Assembly: GCF_000497575.1 (NCBI RefSeq)
Contig: NZ_APJI01000010.1
Coordinates: forward strand, 248,001-312,000
Reading direction: 5' to 3'
DNA: 64,000 nucleotides
DNA from: Afipia sp. OHSU_II-C1
GTDB lineage: Bacteria; Pseudomonadota; Alphaproteobacteria; Rhizobiales; Xanthobacteraceae
Of the stretch, positions 36,949 through 44,350 are shown piece after piece. The notes beneath the pieces are model-generated. The model was not told the origin of the DNA. It saw nothing but the letters and a program-made list of their open reading frames with translations, and made no database searches. The position numbers and the translations under genes were made by a program. How positions within the stretch are numbered: the first letter of the stretch is position 1; the number at the start of each line of letters is the position of its first letter.

Positions 36949-38471
36949 TTCTTGTAAATTTCGGAATAGGTGTCGCGCAGCACGTTCTTCTGCACCTTGC
37001 CCATGGTGTTGCGCGGCAGGTCGTCGACGAACAGCACGCGCTTGGGCATCTTGAATTTCGCCAGCCGTCCGTCGAGCGCATGCAGCACGGTGGCTTCATC
37101 AAGTGGCGTTTTCTTGTCGCCGACCACGACCGCCGTGACGCCCTCGCCGAAATCGGCATGAGGCACGCCGATCACGGCGGATTCGGTGACGCCGGGAATG
37201 GCGTCGATCTCGCTTTCGACTTCCTTCGGATAGACGTTGAAGCCGCCGGAGATCACGAGGTCCTTGCCGCGTCCGAGAATATGGACATAGCCGCGCGGAT
37301 CGATCTTGCCGAGATCGCCGGTGATGAAGAAACCGTCGGCGCGGAATTCGGCCTTGGTCTTGTCCGGCATCCGCCAGTAGCCCTTGAACACGTTCGGGCC
37401 CTTGACCTCGATCATGCCGATTTCGTCGCGCGCGAGTTCGTCGCCGGTTTCGGGGTTGGTCACGCGCACCGAGACGCCCGGCAGCGGGAAGCCCACCGCG
37501 CCCGGCACGCGGTCGCCGTCGTAAGGGTTCGACGTGTTCATGTTGGTTTCGGTCATGCCGTAGCGCTCCAGCACCGCATGGCCGGTGCGCGCCGACCATT
37601 CACGATGGGTCTCCGCCAGCAGCGGCGCTGAGCCCGAAATGAACAGCCGCATGTGCGACGTGGAGTCCCTGGTCAGGTTCGGGCTTTGCAAGAGCCGCGT
37701 GTAGAACGTCGGCACCCCCATCAGCACGGTGGCGCGCTGCATGAGCTTGATGATCAGTTCGGGATCGAGCTTCGGCAAAAAGATCATCGACGCGCGCGCG
37801 AACAGCGTGACGTTGCTCGCCACGAACAGGCCATGGGTGTGATAGATCGGCAGCGCGTGGATCAGCACGTCGTCCTGCGTGAAGCGCCAGTAGTCGACAA
37901 GGCTGTGCGAGTTCGACGCCAGGTTGTCGTGGGTCAGCATCGCGCCCTTGGAGCGGCCGGTGGTGCCTGACGTATAAAGAATGGCGGCGAGATCGTCGCC
38001 CGCGCGCGGCACGGTTGCAAAGTCCCCAGATGCTTTCGCGGCGCCGTCGCTCAGCGATCCCTTGCCGTCGGCATCGAGCGTCTCGACCTTCGCACCGGAT
38101 TTGGCGGCAAGCTTGCCGATGCCCTCGGCCTTCGACGGATCGCACACGATCAGCGACGGCTCGGCGTCGCCGATGAAATATTCAAGTTCGTTGAGCGTGT
38201 AGGCGGTGTTCAGCGGCAGGAACACCGCGCCGGCGCGCACGGTTGCCAGATACAGCACCAGCGCCTCGACCGACTTTTCCGTTTGCGCTGCAACACGGTC
38301 GCCGGGCTTCACGCCGCGCGAGACGATGAAGTTCGCGGTGCGTCCCGCCTGCGCGATCAGATCGGCATAGCTGATGCGCGTTCCACCAGATGTTTCGATG
38401 GCAAGCCTGCTGGTGTCTGCAAGCCCGTCAAACAGGCGAGAAAACAGGTTGGCGTTCGCGCTGGCGTTCAT
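36945..38471 (-). CDS. matB: Malonyl-CoA synthetase (MatB-like AMP-forming ligase)
   Basis: A 508-residue ANL superfamily enzyme converting malonate, CoA and ATP to malonyl-CoA. The P-loop motif is ILYTSGTTGRSKGAML, followed by the YGMTETNM block and the hinge GRGKDLVISGGFNVYPKEVE. Overall length and the LPIYHTHGLFVASNV and RYGMTETNMN stretches match rhizobial MatB, used in malonate assimilation. MatA and MatC are not beside it. It is divergent from an SDR gene (80 bases) and coupled to the GNAT gene downstream. Confidence 0.87.
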   Translation of the reverse strand: MNASANANLFSRLFDGLADTSRLAIETSGGTRISYADLIAQAGRTANFIVSRGVKPGDRVAAQTEKSVEALVLYLATVRAGAVFLPLNTAYTLNELEYFIGDAEPSLIVCDPSKAEGIGKLAAKSGAKVETLDADGKGSLSDGAAKASGDFATVPRAGDDLAAILYTSGTTGRSKGAMLTHDNLASNSHSLVDYWRFTQDDVLIHALPIYHTHGLFVASNVTLFARASMIFLPKLDPELIIKLMQRATVLMGVPTFYTRLLQSPNLTRDSTSHMRLFISGSAPLLAETHREWSARTGHAVLERYGMTETNMNTSNPYDGDRVPGAVGFPLPGVSVRVTNPETGDELARDEIGMIEVKGPNVFKGYWRMPDKTKAEFRADGFFITGDLGKIDPRGYVHILGRGKDLVISGGFNVYPKEVESEIDAIPGVTESAVIGVPHADFGEGVTAVVVGDKKTPLDEATVLHALDGRLAKFKMPKRVLFVDDLPRNTMGKVQKNVLRDTYSEIYKK

Positions 38472-38551
38472 GCAACACTTCCATCGGGATCGGATTTTTC
38501 CGGTTTTGAGTACACCAAAACCACAACGCGCAGCAACGGAGACAACCCGGC

Positions 38552-39307
38552 ATGAGCAATAACAAGAAACGTGTGGCCTGGATCACGGGTGGGGGAAGCG
38601 GCATCGGTCTCGCCGGTGCACAGGAACTCGCCAAGGAGGGATGGACGGTCGTGATCTCGGGGCGCCGCAAGGATGTGCTCGATGAGGCCGTTGCAAGCAT
38701 CGCCGAATCCGGCGGCAAGATCGAGGCGATCGTGCTGGATGTCTCAAGCGCCGCGGATGCCGAGAAGGTGGCGAAGGAGATCGTCGCCAAACACGGGCGG
38801 ATCGATCTTCTGGTCAACAGCGCCGGCGTCAACGTGCCGAAGCGGAGCTGGGACGACATCACCACCGAAGGCTGGGACAAGCTGGTCGATATCAATCTGT
38901 CCGGCGTGATGTACTGCATGCGCGCGGTGCTGCCGACGATGCGTGCGCAAAAGGATGGCGTCATCATCAACGTCGCCTCGTGGGCGGGCCGTCATGTCTC
39001 GAAGATGACCGGACCGGCTTACACCACCACCAAGCACGCGGTGCTGGCGCTGACCCATTCGTTCAACATGGATGAATTCAAGAACGGCCTGCGCGCCTGC
39101 TGTCTCTCTCCCGGCGAAGTCGCGACGCCAATCCTGAAGCTGCGGCCGGTACCGCCTTCGGCCGAGGACATGGCAAAGATGCTGCAGCCGGAAGATCTCG
39201 GCCGCACCATCGCGTTCGTCGCCAGCATGCCCGCGCACGTCTGCATCAACGAGATCCTGATCTCGCCGACGCACAACCGCAGCTTTGTGACACCGACGAT
39301 GTTGTAA
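38552..39307 (+). CDS. SDR family oxidoreductase
   Basis: A 251-residue classical short-chain dehydrogenase. The cofactor motif TGGGSGIG (11-18), the NSAG block (about 90) and the catalytic YTTTK (Y and K) are present, with the preceding serine in NVASWAG. The C-terminal SPGEVATPI is typical. It probably reduces or oxidises a small hydroxy/keto compound with NAD(P)H. It is divergent from matB and may be coregulated with it. Confidence 0.92.
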   Translation: MSNNKKRVAWITGGGSGIGLAGAQELAKEGWTVVISGRRKDVLDEAVASIAESGGKIEAIVLDVSSAADAEKVAKEIVAKHGRIDLLVNSAGVNVPKRSWDDITTEGWDKLVDINLSGVMYCMRAVLPTMRAQKDGVIINVASWAGRHVSKMTGPAYTTTKHAVLALTHSFNMDEFKNGLRACCLSPGEVATPILKLRPVPPSAEDMAKMLQPEDLGRTIAFVASMPAHVCINEILISPTHNRSFVTPTML

Positions 39308-39345
39308 GAGATGCGGCAAATGTCGGGGCGACGGGTCTATTCCCG

Positions 39346-39373
39346 CGTCGTCCCGGCGAATGCCGGGACCCAT
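39346..39373. repeat. Left copy of REP palindrome flanking GIY-YIG gene
   Basis: A 28-base palindrome of type CGTCCCGGCGAATGCCGGGA. The copy at 39769-39796 is its reverse complement with 2 mismatches. Confidence 0.88.
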
Positions 39374-39426
39374 AAACACTGTATTCGCAATTGAACGCTG
39401 AATGACCACCAGCTTATTCTATCCGC

Positions 39427-39714
39427 ATGTACCACGTTTACATGCTTGCCAGCGATCGTCATGGAACACTCTATGTCGGCATCACCAATTCGATGCGGAG
39501 TCGGCTTGAGCAACATCGCGCGGGCACCGGCTCAGCATTCGTCGCGAAGTATAAAGTTCATCGCCTGGTCTATTTGGAAAGCTATGAAAACCCCGAGGAT
39601 GCCATTCGAAGGGAGAAGCAATTCAAAAACTGGAAACGCGATTGGAAAATCCGGTTGATTGAGGACGACAACCCAGAATGGGCGGATCTTAGCCATTTGA
39701 TAGTCGAAAGCTAA
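39427..39714 (+). CDS. GIY-YIG nuclease family protein
   Basis: A 95-residue small nuclease-domain protein of the YhbQ/UPF0213 type. The name-giving motif is split between VYML (GIY equivalent) and LYVGITNSMRSRLEQH (YIG equivalent with the conserved R), and the conserved E is in DAIRREKQFKNWKR. Lysine and arginine content is high near the C-terminus. The genuine function of stand-alone GIY-YIG proteins of this size is unknown, though DNA-strand cleavage is expected. The gene is less GC-rich than its neighbours and lies between two inverted REP palindromes. Confidence 0.88.
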   Translation: MYHVYMLASDRHGTLYVGITNSMRSRLEQHRAGTGSAFVAKYKVHRLVYLESYENPEDAIRREKQFKNWKRDWKIRLIEDDNPEWADLSHLIVES

Positions 39715-39768
39715 AATTGGCTTTTCATTTTCGCTGTCACCTCGCTGTCAACTGCGCCGACAGAGGTG

Positions 39769-39796
39769 ATGGGTCCCGGCCTGCGCCGGGACGACG
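39769..39796. repeat. Right copy of REP palindrome flanking GIY-YIG gene
   Basis: Reverse-complement partner of 39346-39373. The pair spans 451 bases with the GIY-YIG gene in between. Confidence 0.88.
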
Positions 39797-39995
39797 AGAG
39801 ATTAGAGCGACGCCGCCCCACGTACCCCGTCCGGAAAAGTTTCAAATTCCCGAAAATTTATTTCCTGAAACGCGTCGCGGAAGCCGCCGTAGCTCGGCCA
39901 ACGACGGCGCAATGATCTGCAATCCCTGACGATCAGCGCCATCGTCCGTTCCGGCGGATGGTCGCCGGAATTTCCAATTCATCGGGAGACGACAC

Positions 39996-40592
39996 ATGTT
40001 CAAGATCAACTCCACCCGCATCGCCCTGTTGTCCGCCGCCGCGATCGGCGCGCTGGCTCTCACCGCTGCCGTGACTGCGCCGGTCCAGGCGCAGGACAAG
40101 ATGATGAAGAGCGAAATGTCCGGCGAGAAGACCGTGATGGTCGGCGGCGCCGCGATGTTCCCCTCGAAGAACATTGTTCAGAACGCGGTCAACTCCAAGG
40201 ATCACACCACGCTGGTCGCGGCGGTGAAGGCCGCGGGTCTGGTCGATACGCTCTCCAGCAAGGGCCCGTTCACCGTGTTCGCGCCGACCAACGCCGCATT
40301 CGGCAAGCTGCCGGCCGGAACGGTCGACACGCTGGTGAAGCCTGAGAACAAGGCGACGCTGACCAAGATTCTTACCTATCACGTCGTTCCCGGCAAACTG
40401 AACGCCGCTGACCTGACCGACGGCAAGAAGCTGACCACGGTGGAAGGCGAACCCCTCACCGTGAAGCTCGACGGCAAGAAGGTCTGGCTGATCGATGCCA
40501 AGGGCGGCAAGTCGGCCGTCACCATTGCCGACGTCAATCAGTCCAACGGCGTCATCCATGTCGTCGACACCGTGTTGATGCCGGCGTCGTAA
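39996..40592 (+). CDS. Fasciclin (FAS1) domain secreted protein
   Basis: A 198-residue exported protein. A signal peptide (1-33, ending PVQAQ) leads to a short Met/Lys/Gly linker (DKMMKSEMSG) and one FAS1 domain (about 55-195) with the conserved blocks KGPFTVFAPTNAAFGKLP and LTYHVVPGKL. FAS1 proteins act in adhesion or envelope interactions. GGGAGACGACAC precedes the ATG. The domain is complete and of normal length. Confidence 0.93.
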   Translation: MFKINSTRIALLSAAAIGALALTAAVTAPVQAQDKMMKSEMSGEKTVMVGGAAMFPSKNIVQNAVNSKDHTTLVAAVKAAGLVDTLSSKGPFTVFAPTNAAFGKLPAGTVDTLVKPENKATLTKILTYHVVPGKLNAADLTDGKKLTTVEGEPLTVKLDGKKVWLIDAKGGKSAVTIADVNQSNGVIHVVDTVLMPAS

Positions 40593-40606
40593 GATCGAAC
40601 GAGCTG

Positions 40607-40634
40607 CTCCCTCTCCCACAAGCGGGAGAGGGAG
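40607..40634. repeat. CTCCCTCTCCC hairpin
   Basis: An 11-bp stem CTCCCTCTCCC / GGGAGAGGGAG with a 6-base loop follows the fasciclin gene. It is a short form of the repeat at 17565 and may double as a terminator, though no T tract follows. Confidence 0.7.
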
Positions 40635-40722
40635 TGGAATTCGGGCGTAGTCCTTTCGGGCTATGGAACGGGCACGATCTGCATCGCGTTGATTCTCCGG
40701 TCACTTCGATGCGAAGCCGCAG

Positions 40723-40980
40723 ATGAGCGCACAGCTGGAGGTTCTCGGTGAGATCCTCGCGCGATTGATCCGGGACAAGGAAAAGTTCGAGAAGCTGCTT
40801 GAGAATCCGGTCGATGCTCACTCGGACGAGTGCGCCCGTCAGGCACTCGCCGGCACCGAACTGCTGATCGCAGACGTGCATGTGCAAATCTACAAGCTGT
40901 CGGCGGATGACCGCGAAGCCGCGCCCGGCAGCGAACCGGACAGCCCGCCGCCGGCCACCTGGTTCCGCATCATTGAATAG
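40723..40980 (+). CDS. Hypothetical protein
   Basis: An 85-residue soluble protein that I do not recognise. It is helical and acidic, opening MSAQLEVLGEILARLIRDKE, with a Pro-rich C-terminus (GSEPDSPPPATWFRIIE). There is a single cysteine and no export signal. It lies alone between the fasciclin and cytochrome b genes. Reality is supported by its codon composition and by good length without competing frames, but it is not certain. Confidence 0.55.
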   Translation: MSAQLEVLGEILARLIRDKEKFEKLLENPVDAHSDECARQALAGTELLIADVHVQIYKLSADDREAAPGSEPDSPPPATWFRIIE

Positions 40981-41128
40981 CCGGGCGGCGCGGGCTTGCC
41001 TCGCGGTTTTGTGAACGGCCATCGTGGCGTTCGTTGCGGCCTTGACCCGTGAAATTTGCGATGCGGGGCGTAACACGGACTAGAATGCCCCGTATGGTGT
41101 TTGTGACATCGTGAAACCGGAAACGCTC

Positions 41129-41758
41129 ATGTCCAGCATCTCAGCCGATCATTCGGCAGCAGCACCGGCCGCAGCCAAGGTCATTCAGCCCGCCTGGGTG
41201 CGGATCGTGCACTGGATCAACGCGGTGGCGATGGTCCTCATGATCATGTCCGGCTGGCAGATCTACAACGCCTCGCCGCTGTTCAATTTCACCTTCTCGC
41301 GCTCGATCACGCTGGGCGGCTGGCTCGGCGGCGCGCTGCAATGGCATTTCGCGGCAATGTGGCTGCTGATGGTCAATGGCCTTCTCTATCTGACGCTGGG
41401 TCTGGTCACCGGCCGCTTCCGCCGGAAGCTGCTGCCGATCACCGTCGACGGCGTCGTCGGCGATACCAAGGCCGCGCTGACCGGCAAGCTCTCCCATGCC
41501 GATCTCACCACCTACAACTATGTGCAGAAGCTGCTGTATGCCGGCATCATCGTGGTCGGCATTCTGATCGTGCTGTCGGGATTGGCGATCTGGAAGCCGG
41601 TGCAGCTGCAATGGCTGACCGCCGTGTTCGGCGGCTACGACGTGGCGCGTTACGTCCACTTCTTCTGCATGGCCGCGATTGTCGGATTTCTGGTGATCCA
41701 TGTCGCGCTGGCGCTTTTGGTGCCGAAGAGCCTGCGCGCCATGATCATCGGCAGATAA
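41129..41758 (+). CDS. Cytochrome b/b6 domain (cytochrome b561-like) membrane protein
   Basis: A 209-residue membrane protein with four helices (about residues 22-45, 62-85, 130-155, 170-195). HWINAVAMVLMIMSGW at the first helix and later WHFAAMW and VHFFCMAAIVGFLVIHVAL carry histidines suited to two b-type hemes. It likely passes quinol electrons to the periplasmic molybdoenzyme encoded next, like a MsrQ/YedZ partner but of the b561 type. I prefer the ATG at 41129 with GGAAA upstream; a GTG at 41111 is also possible. The gap to the next gene is 12 bases. Confidence 0.87.
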   Translation: MSSISADHSAAAPAAAKVIQPAWVRIVHWINAVAMVLMIMSGWQIYNASPLFNFTFSRSITLGGWLGGALQWHFAAMWLLMVNGLLYLTLGLVTGRFRRKLLPITVDGVVGDTKAALTGKLSHADLTTYNYVQKLLYAGIIVVGILIVLSGLAIWKPVQLQWLTAVFGGYDVARYVHFFCMAAIVGFLVIHVALALLVPKSLRAMIIGR

Positions 41759-41770
41759 GGGAGACGCATC

Positions 41771-42556
41771 ATGGGCCGCATGCGCAAACTTCTGATCCCC
41801 GGCGTCGACAAGCAGTTGCTGGTCAAGGATGCGACGAAGCTGATGCCGGATCTGTCACGCCGCCGCTTCATCGCGGGCGGCGCCAGTCTCGGCGCGCTGA
41901 CGCTGCTGACCGGCTGCGATGTCACCGACAGCTTCTCCGCCGAATCGATGCTGACGCAGATTTCGAAATTCAACGACGCGGTGCAGGCCAAACTGTTCAA
42001 TCCGAACACGCTGGCGCCGACCTTCCCGGAAAGCGCGATCACGCGGCCGTTCCCGTTCAACGCTTACTACGCCCTCGACGATGCGCCGACCATCGACGGC
42101 AAGGACTGGAAGCTGGAAGTGCGCGGCCTTGTCGAGAACAAGAAATCCTGGACGCTCGAGGAGCTTTACAAACTGCCGCAGGAAAAGCAGATCACGCGCC
42201 ACATCTGCGTCGAGGGCTGGAGCGCGATCGGAAGCTGGACCGGTGTACGGCTCAGTTACTTCCTGCAACTGATCGGCGCCGACACCAAGGCGAAGTACTG
42301 CTGGTTCCAGTGCGCGGATTCCGATGGCTATAACTCGCCGCTGGACATGGCGAGCGCGCTGCATCCGCAGACCCAGATGACCTTCAGGTTCGACAACGAA
42401 ATCCTGCCGCGCGCCTACGGCTACCCGATGAAGATCCGGGTGCCGACCAAGCTCGGGTTCAAGAACCCGAAATACGTGGTCTCGATGGAAGTCACCAACG
42501 ACTACAAGGGCGGTTACTGGGAAGACCAGGGCTACAACTCGTTCAGCGGCAGTTAG
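41771..42556 (+). CDS. Molybdopterin-dependent oxidoreductase (MsrP/YedY-like)
   Basis: A 261-residue periplasmic enzyme of the sulfite-oxidase fold. The N-terminus has a Tat motif SRRRFIAGG (29-37) and, in the hydrophobic stretch, LLTGC (C49), a possible lipobox. C146 in HICVEGWSAIGSW is the molybdenum ligand position. MsrP reduces methionine sulfoxide; other members act on unknown substrates, so MsrP function is only inferred. A GGGAGACGC ribosome binding site precedes it. It is almost certainly cotranscribed with the cytochrome b gene. Confidence 0.87.
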   Translation: MGRMRKLLIPGVDKQLLVKDATKLMPDLSRRRFIAGGASLGALTLLTGCDVTDSFSAESMLTQISKFNDAVQAKLFNPNTLAPTFPESAITRPFPFNAYYALDDAPTIDGKDWKLEVRGLVENKKSWTLEELYKLPQEKQITRHICVEGWSAIGSWTGVRLSYFLQLIGADTKAKYCWFQCADSDGYNSPLDMASALHPQTQMTFRFDNEILPRAYGYPMKIRVPTKLGFKNPKYVVSMEVTNDYKGGYWEDQGYNSFSGS

Positions 42557-42934
42557 ACCTCTGTCGTCCCGGCAAGCGAAGCGCTAGCCGGGGCGACGCG
42601 CAGGGCCGGGTTCCCGATCCATGCGAAAAACGCAGCCCTGAATCGCGATTGCCGCCAAAGCAGGCATTTGCCGTACCTGCATACTTTTGCCTCAAAAGCA
42701 GTCATGACCTCACATGCCGCTGACGGAATTGTGAGCAGTCTTAACGGCTGTTAACCTCTTTAAAAACAGTAGGTTATCCAAGGCGCGACATCGGGTCACC
42801 CCGTGGGAATGTTGCGATGCACACCGGCATGATTCATGCTGAGGACCCTAGCCAAGGATCGTGAATCAGGTCGCTTCTCAGCGGTTGATCCCGGTCATTC
42901 TGGTTTCGGTTATGCGAAATAAGAAGGATACGAC
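42557..42934. other. 378-base gap upstream of RND genes, no gene seen
   Basis: The gap contains a short REP-like palindrome (TCGTCCCGGC at 42564-42573 with GCCGGGGCGA at 42587-42596), an AT-richer stretch with TTAACGGCTGTTAAC (42741-42755), and presumably the RND promoter. No ORF or regulator gene is visible. Confidence 0.6.
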
Positions 42935-44149
42935 ATGCGCCCGCGTCCCCACGCGATGACCTCTCTGGCCCTGCTTTTTGGGGCCGCCGTTCTGCTCTCG
43001 GGCTGCAACGACCAGAGTGTCGCCTCCGCCCAGCCGCCCGAGCCCCCCGAAGTCAGCATTGTCACCGTCAAGGCATCGCCGCAGGCCATCATCCGCGAAC
43101 TTCCGGGTCGCATCGCGCCGCTGCGGGTCGCCGACGTGCGCCCGCGGGTGTCGGGCATTATCGTCGAGCGCCTGTTCGAGCAGGGCTCCGAGGTGAAGGC
43201 CGGCGACGCGCTGTACCAGATCGATCCGAAACCGTTTGAAGTCGAACTGCAGGCGGCGGAAGCCGCGCTCGCCAAGGCCGAAGCGGCGCTGCAGCAGGCG
43301 TCGCAGCACGCGGTGCGCATCGAGACGCTGACCAAGAGCCAGGCGGCTTCGGCGGCCTCCAATGAAGTTGCGATCGCGAACCTGGCGCAGGCCAAGGCCG
43401 AAGTCGCGGCGCGCACCGCCGACGTCTCGCGCGCGCGCCTCAATCTCGGCTACGCCACGATCCGCGCGCCGATCAGCGGCATCATCGGCGCGGCGCTGCT
43501 GAGCGAGGGCGTTCTTGTCGTGCAGAACGAAACCCACGCGCTGGCAACGATCCAGCAGCTCAATTCCGTCTATGCCGACTTCACCCAGTCGGTGAACGAC
43601 ATGAACCGGCTGCGCCGCGATTTCGAGCGCGGCGACCTCGACCGTGTTTCGGAAGACGCGGCCAAGGTCCGCCTCGTGCTCGACGATGGCCAGCCGTATC
43701 CGCTCGCCGGCAAGCTGCTGTTCTCCGACACCAAGGTCGACGCCGGCACCGGACAGGTGACGCTGCGCGGCGAGTTCAAGAATCCCAGCCGCGAACTGCT
43801 GCCCGGAATGTTCGTGCGCGTGCTGATCGAGCAGGGCCGTGATCCTGACGCCATCGTGGTGCCGCCGCAGGCGATCCAGCGCAATTCGTCCGGTGCCAGC
43901 GAAGTCTTTCTGGTGAAGGACGACAACCGCATCGTCGCGCAGCCGGTTCGCACCGGCGGCCTCATCGACGGCCAGTGGCTGATCACCGAAGGCCTCAAGC
44001 CCGGCCAGCGCGTGGTGGTCGAGGGCTTCCAGAAGTTCGCCGTCGGCGACGCCGTCAAGGCCAGCGACTGGCGGGTGTCCGGAGAGACCGGCCGCCATCT
44101 CGACAAGTCGGCGGCCGCGGCCGCTCCTGCGCAATCGCAAGTCCGCTAA
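42935..44149 (+). CDS. RND efflux transporter periplasmic adaptor (AcrA-like)
   Basis: A 404-residue membrane fusion protein. The signal and lipobox VLLSGC give lipidated C24. The lipoyl-like blocks (RVSGIIVERLFEQGSEVKAG and the second half IRAPISGIIG) flank an Ala-rich coiled coil (about 105-165), followed by beta-barrel and membrane-proximal domains. It connects an inner-membrane RND pump to an outer-membrane channel. It is followed by the pump gene; no outer-membrane factor and no TetR/LysR regulator are nearby, so a shared TolC-like channel is expected. Confidence 0.95.
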   Translation: MRPRPHAMTSLALLFGAAVLLSGCNDQSVASAQPPEPPEVSIVTVKASPQAIIRELPGRIAPLRVADVRPRVSGIIVERLFEQGSEVKAGDALYQIDPKPFEVELQAAEAALAKAEAALQQASQHAVRIETLTKSQAASAASNEVAIANLAQAKAEVAARTADVSRARLNLGYATIRAPISGIIGAALLSEGVLVVQNETHALATIQQLNSVYADFTQSVNDMNRLRRDFERGDLDRVSEDAAKVRLVLDDGQPYPLAGKLLFSDTKVDAGTGQVTLRGEFKNPSRELLPGMFVRVLIEQGRDPDAIVVPPQAIQRNSSGASEVFLVKDDNRIVAQPVRTGGLIDGQWLITEGLKPGQRVVVEGFQKFAVGDAVKASDWRVSGETGRHLDKSAAAAAPAQSQVR

Positions 44150-44168
44150 CCGCGACGACAGAAATGCG

Positions 44169-44276
44169 CCCTCTCCGGTGCGGAGAGGGTTGGGGTGAGG
44201 GGCGTGACTGCCCGGATTGAAATCGGATCCTCCTCACCGCGAGCCATGCTCGCTGCCTCTCCCATTTGGCGAGGTG
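44169..44276. repeat. CCCTCTCCG-type repeat between adaptor and pump genes
   Basis: CCCTCTCCG (44169-44177) with CGGAGAGGG (44181-44189), then an inverted copy ending at CTCCC...GAGGTG, lie between two genes expected to be cotranscribed. This is the family of 17565-17678. Confidence 0.8.
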
Positions 44277-44350
44277 AAGACATCAAGAGTTGATGCGTCT
44301 GCGCCGGTCCGAAGCAGATTCCTGGAACCAGATTCGAGAGAGCGACGTCC

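Noticed and set aside
39717-39929. 70-codon frame after the GIY-YIG gene
   Set aside because: It crosses the right REP palindrome and has no protein-like features.
40607-40634. CTCCCTCTCCC hairpin as the fasciclin terminator
   Set aside because: The stem is strong but lacks a following T run, so I list it as a repeat only.
42741-42755. TTAACGGCTGTTAAC as a CtrA box
   Set aside because: Spacing between TTAA elements is 6, not 7.
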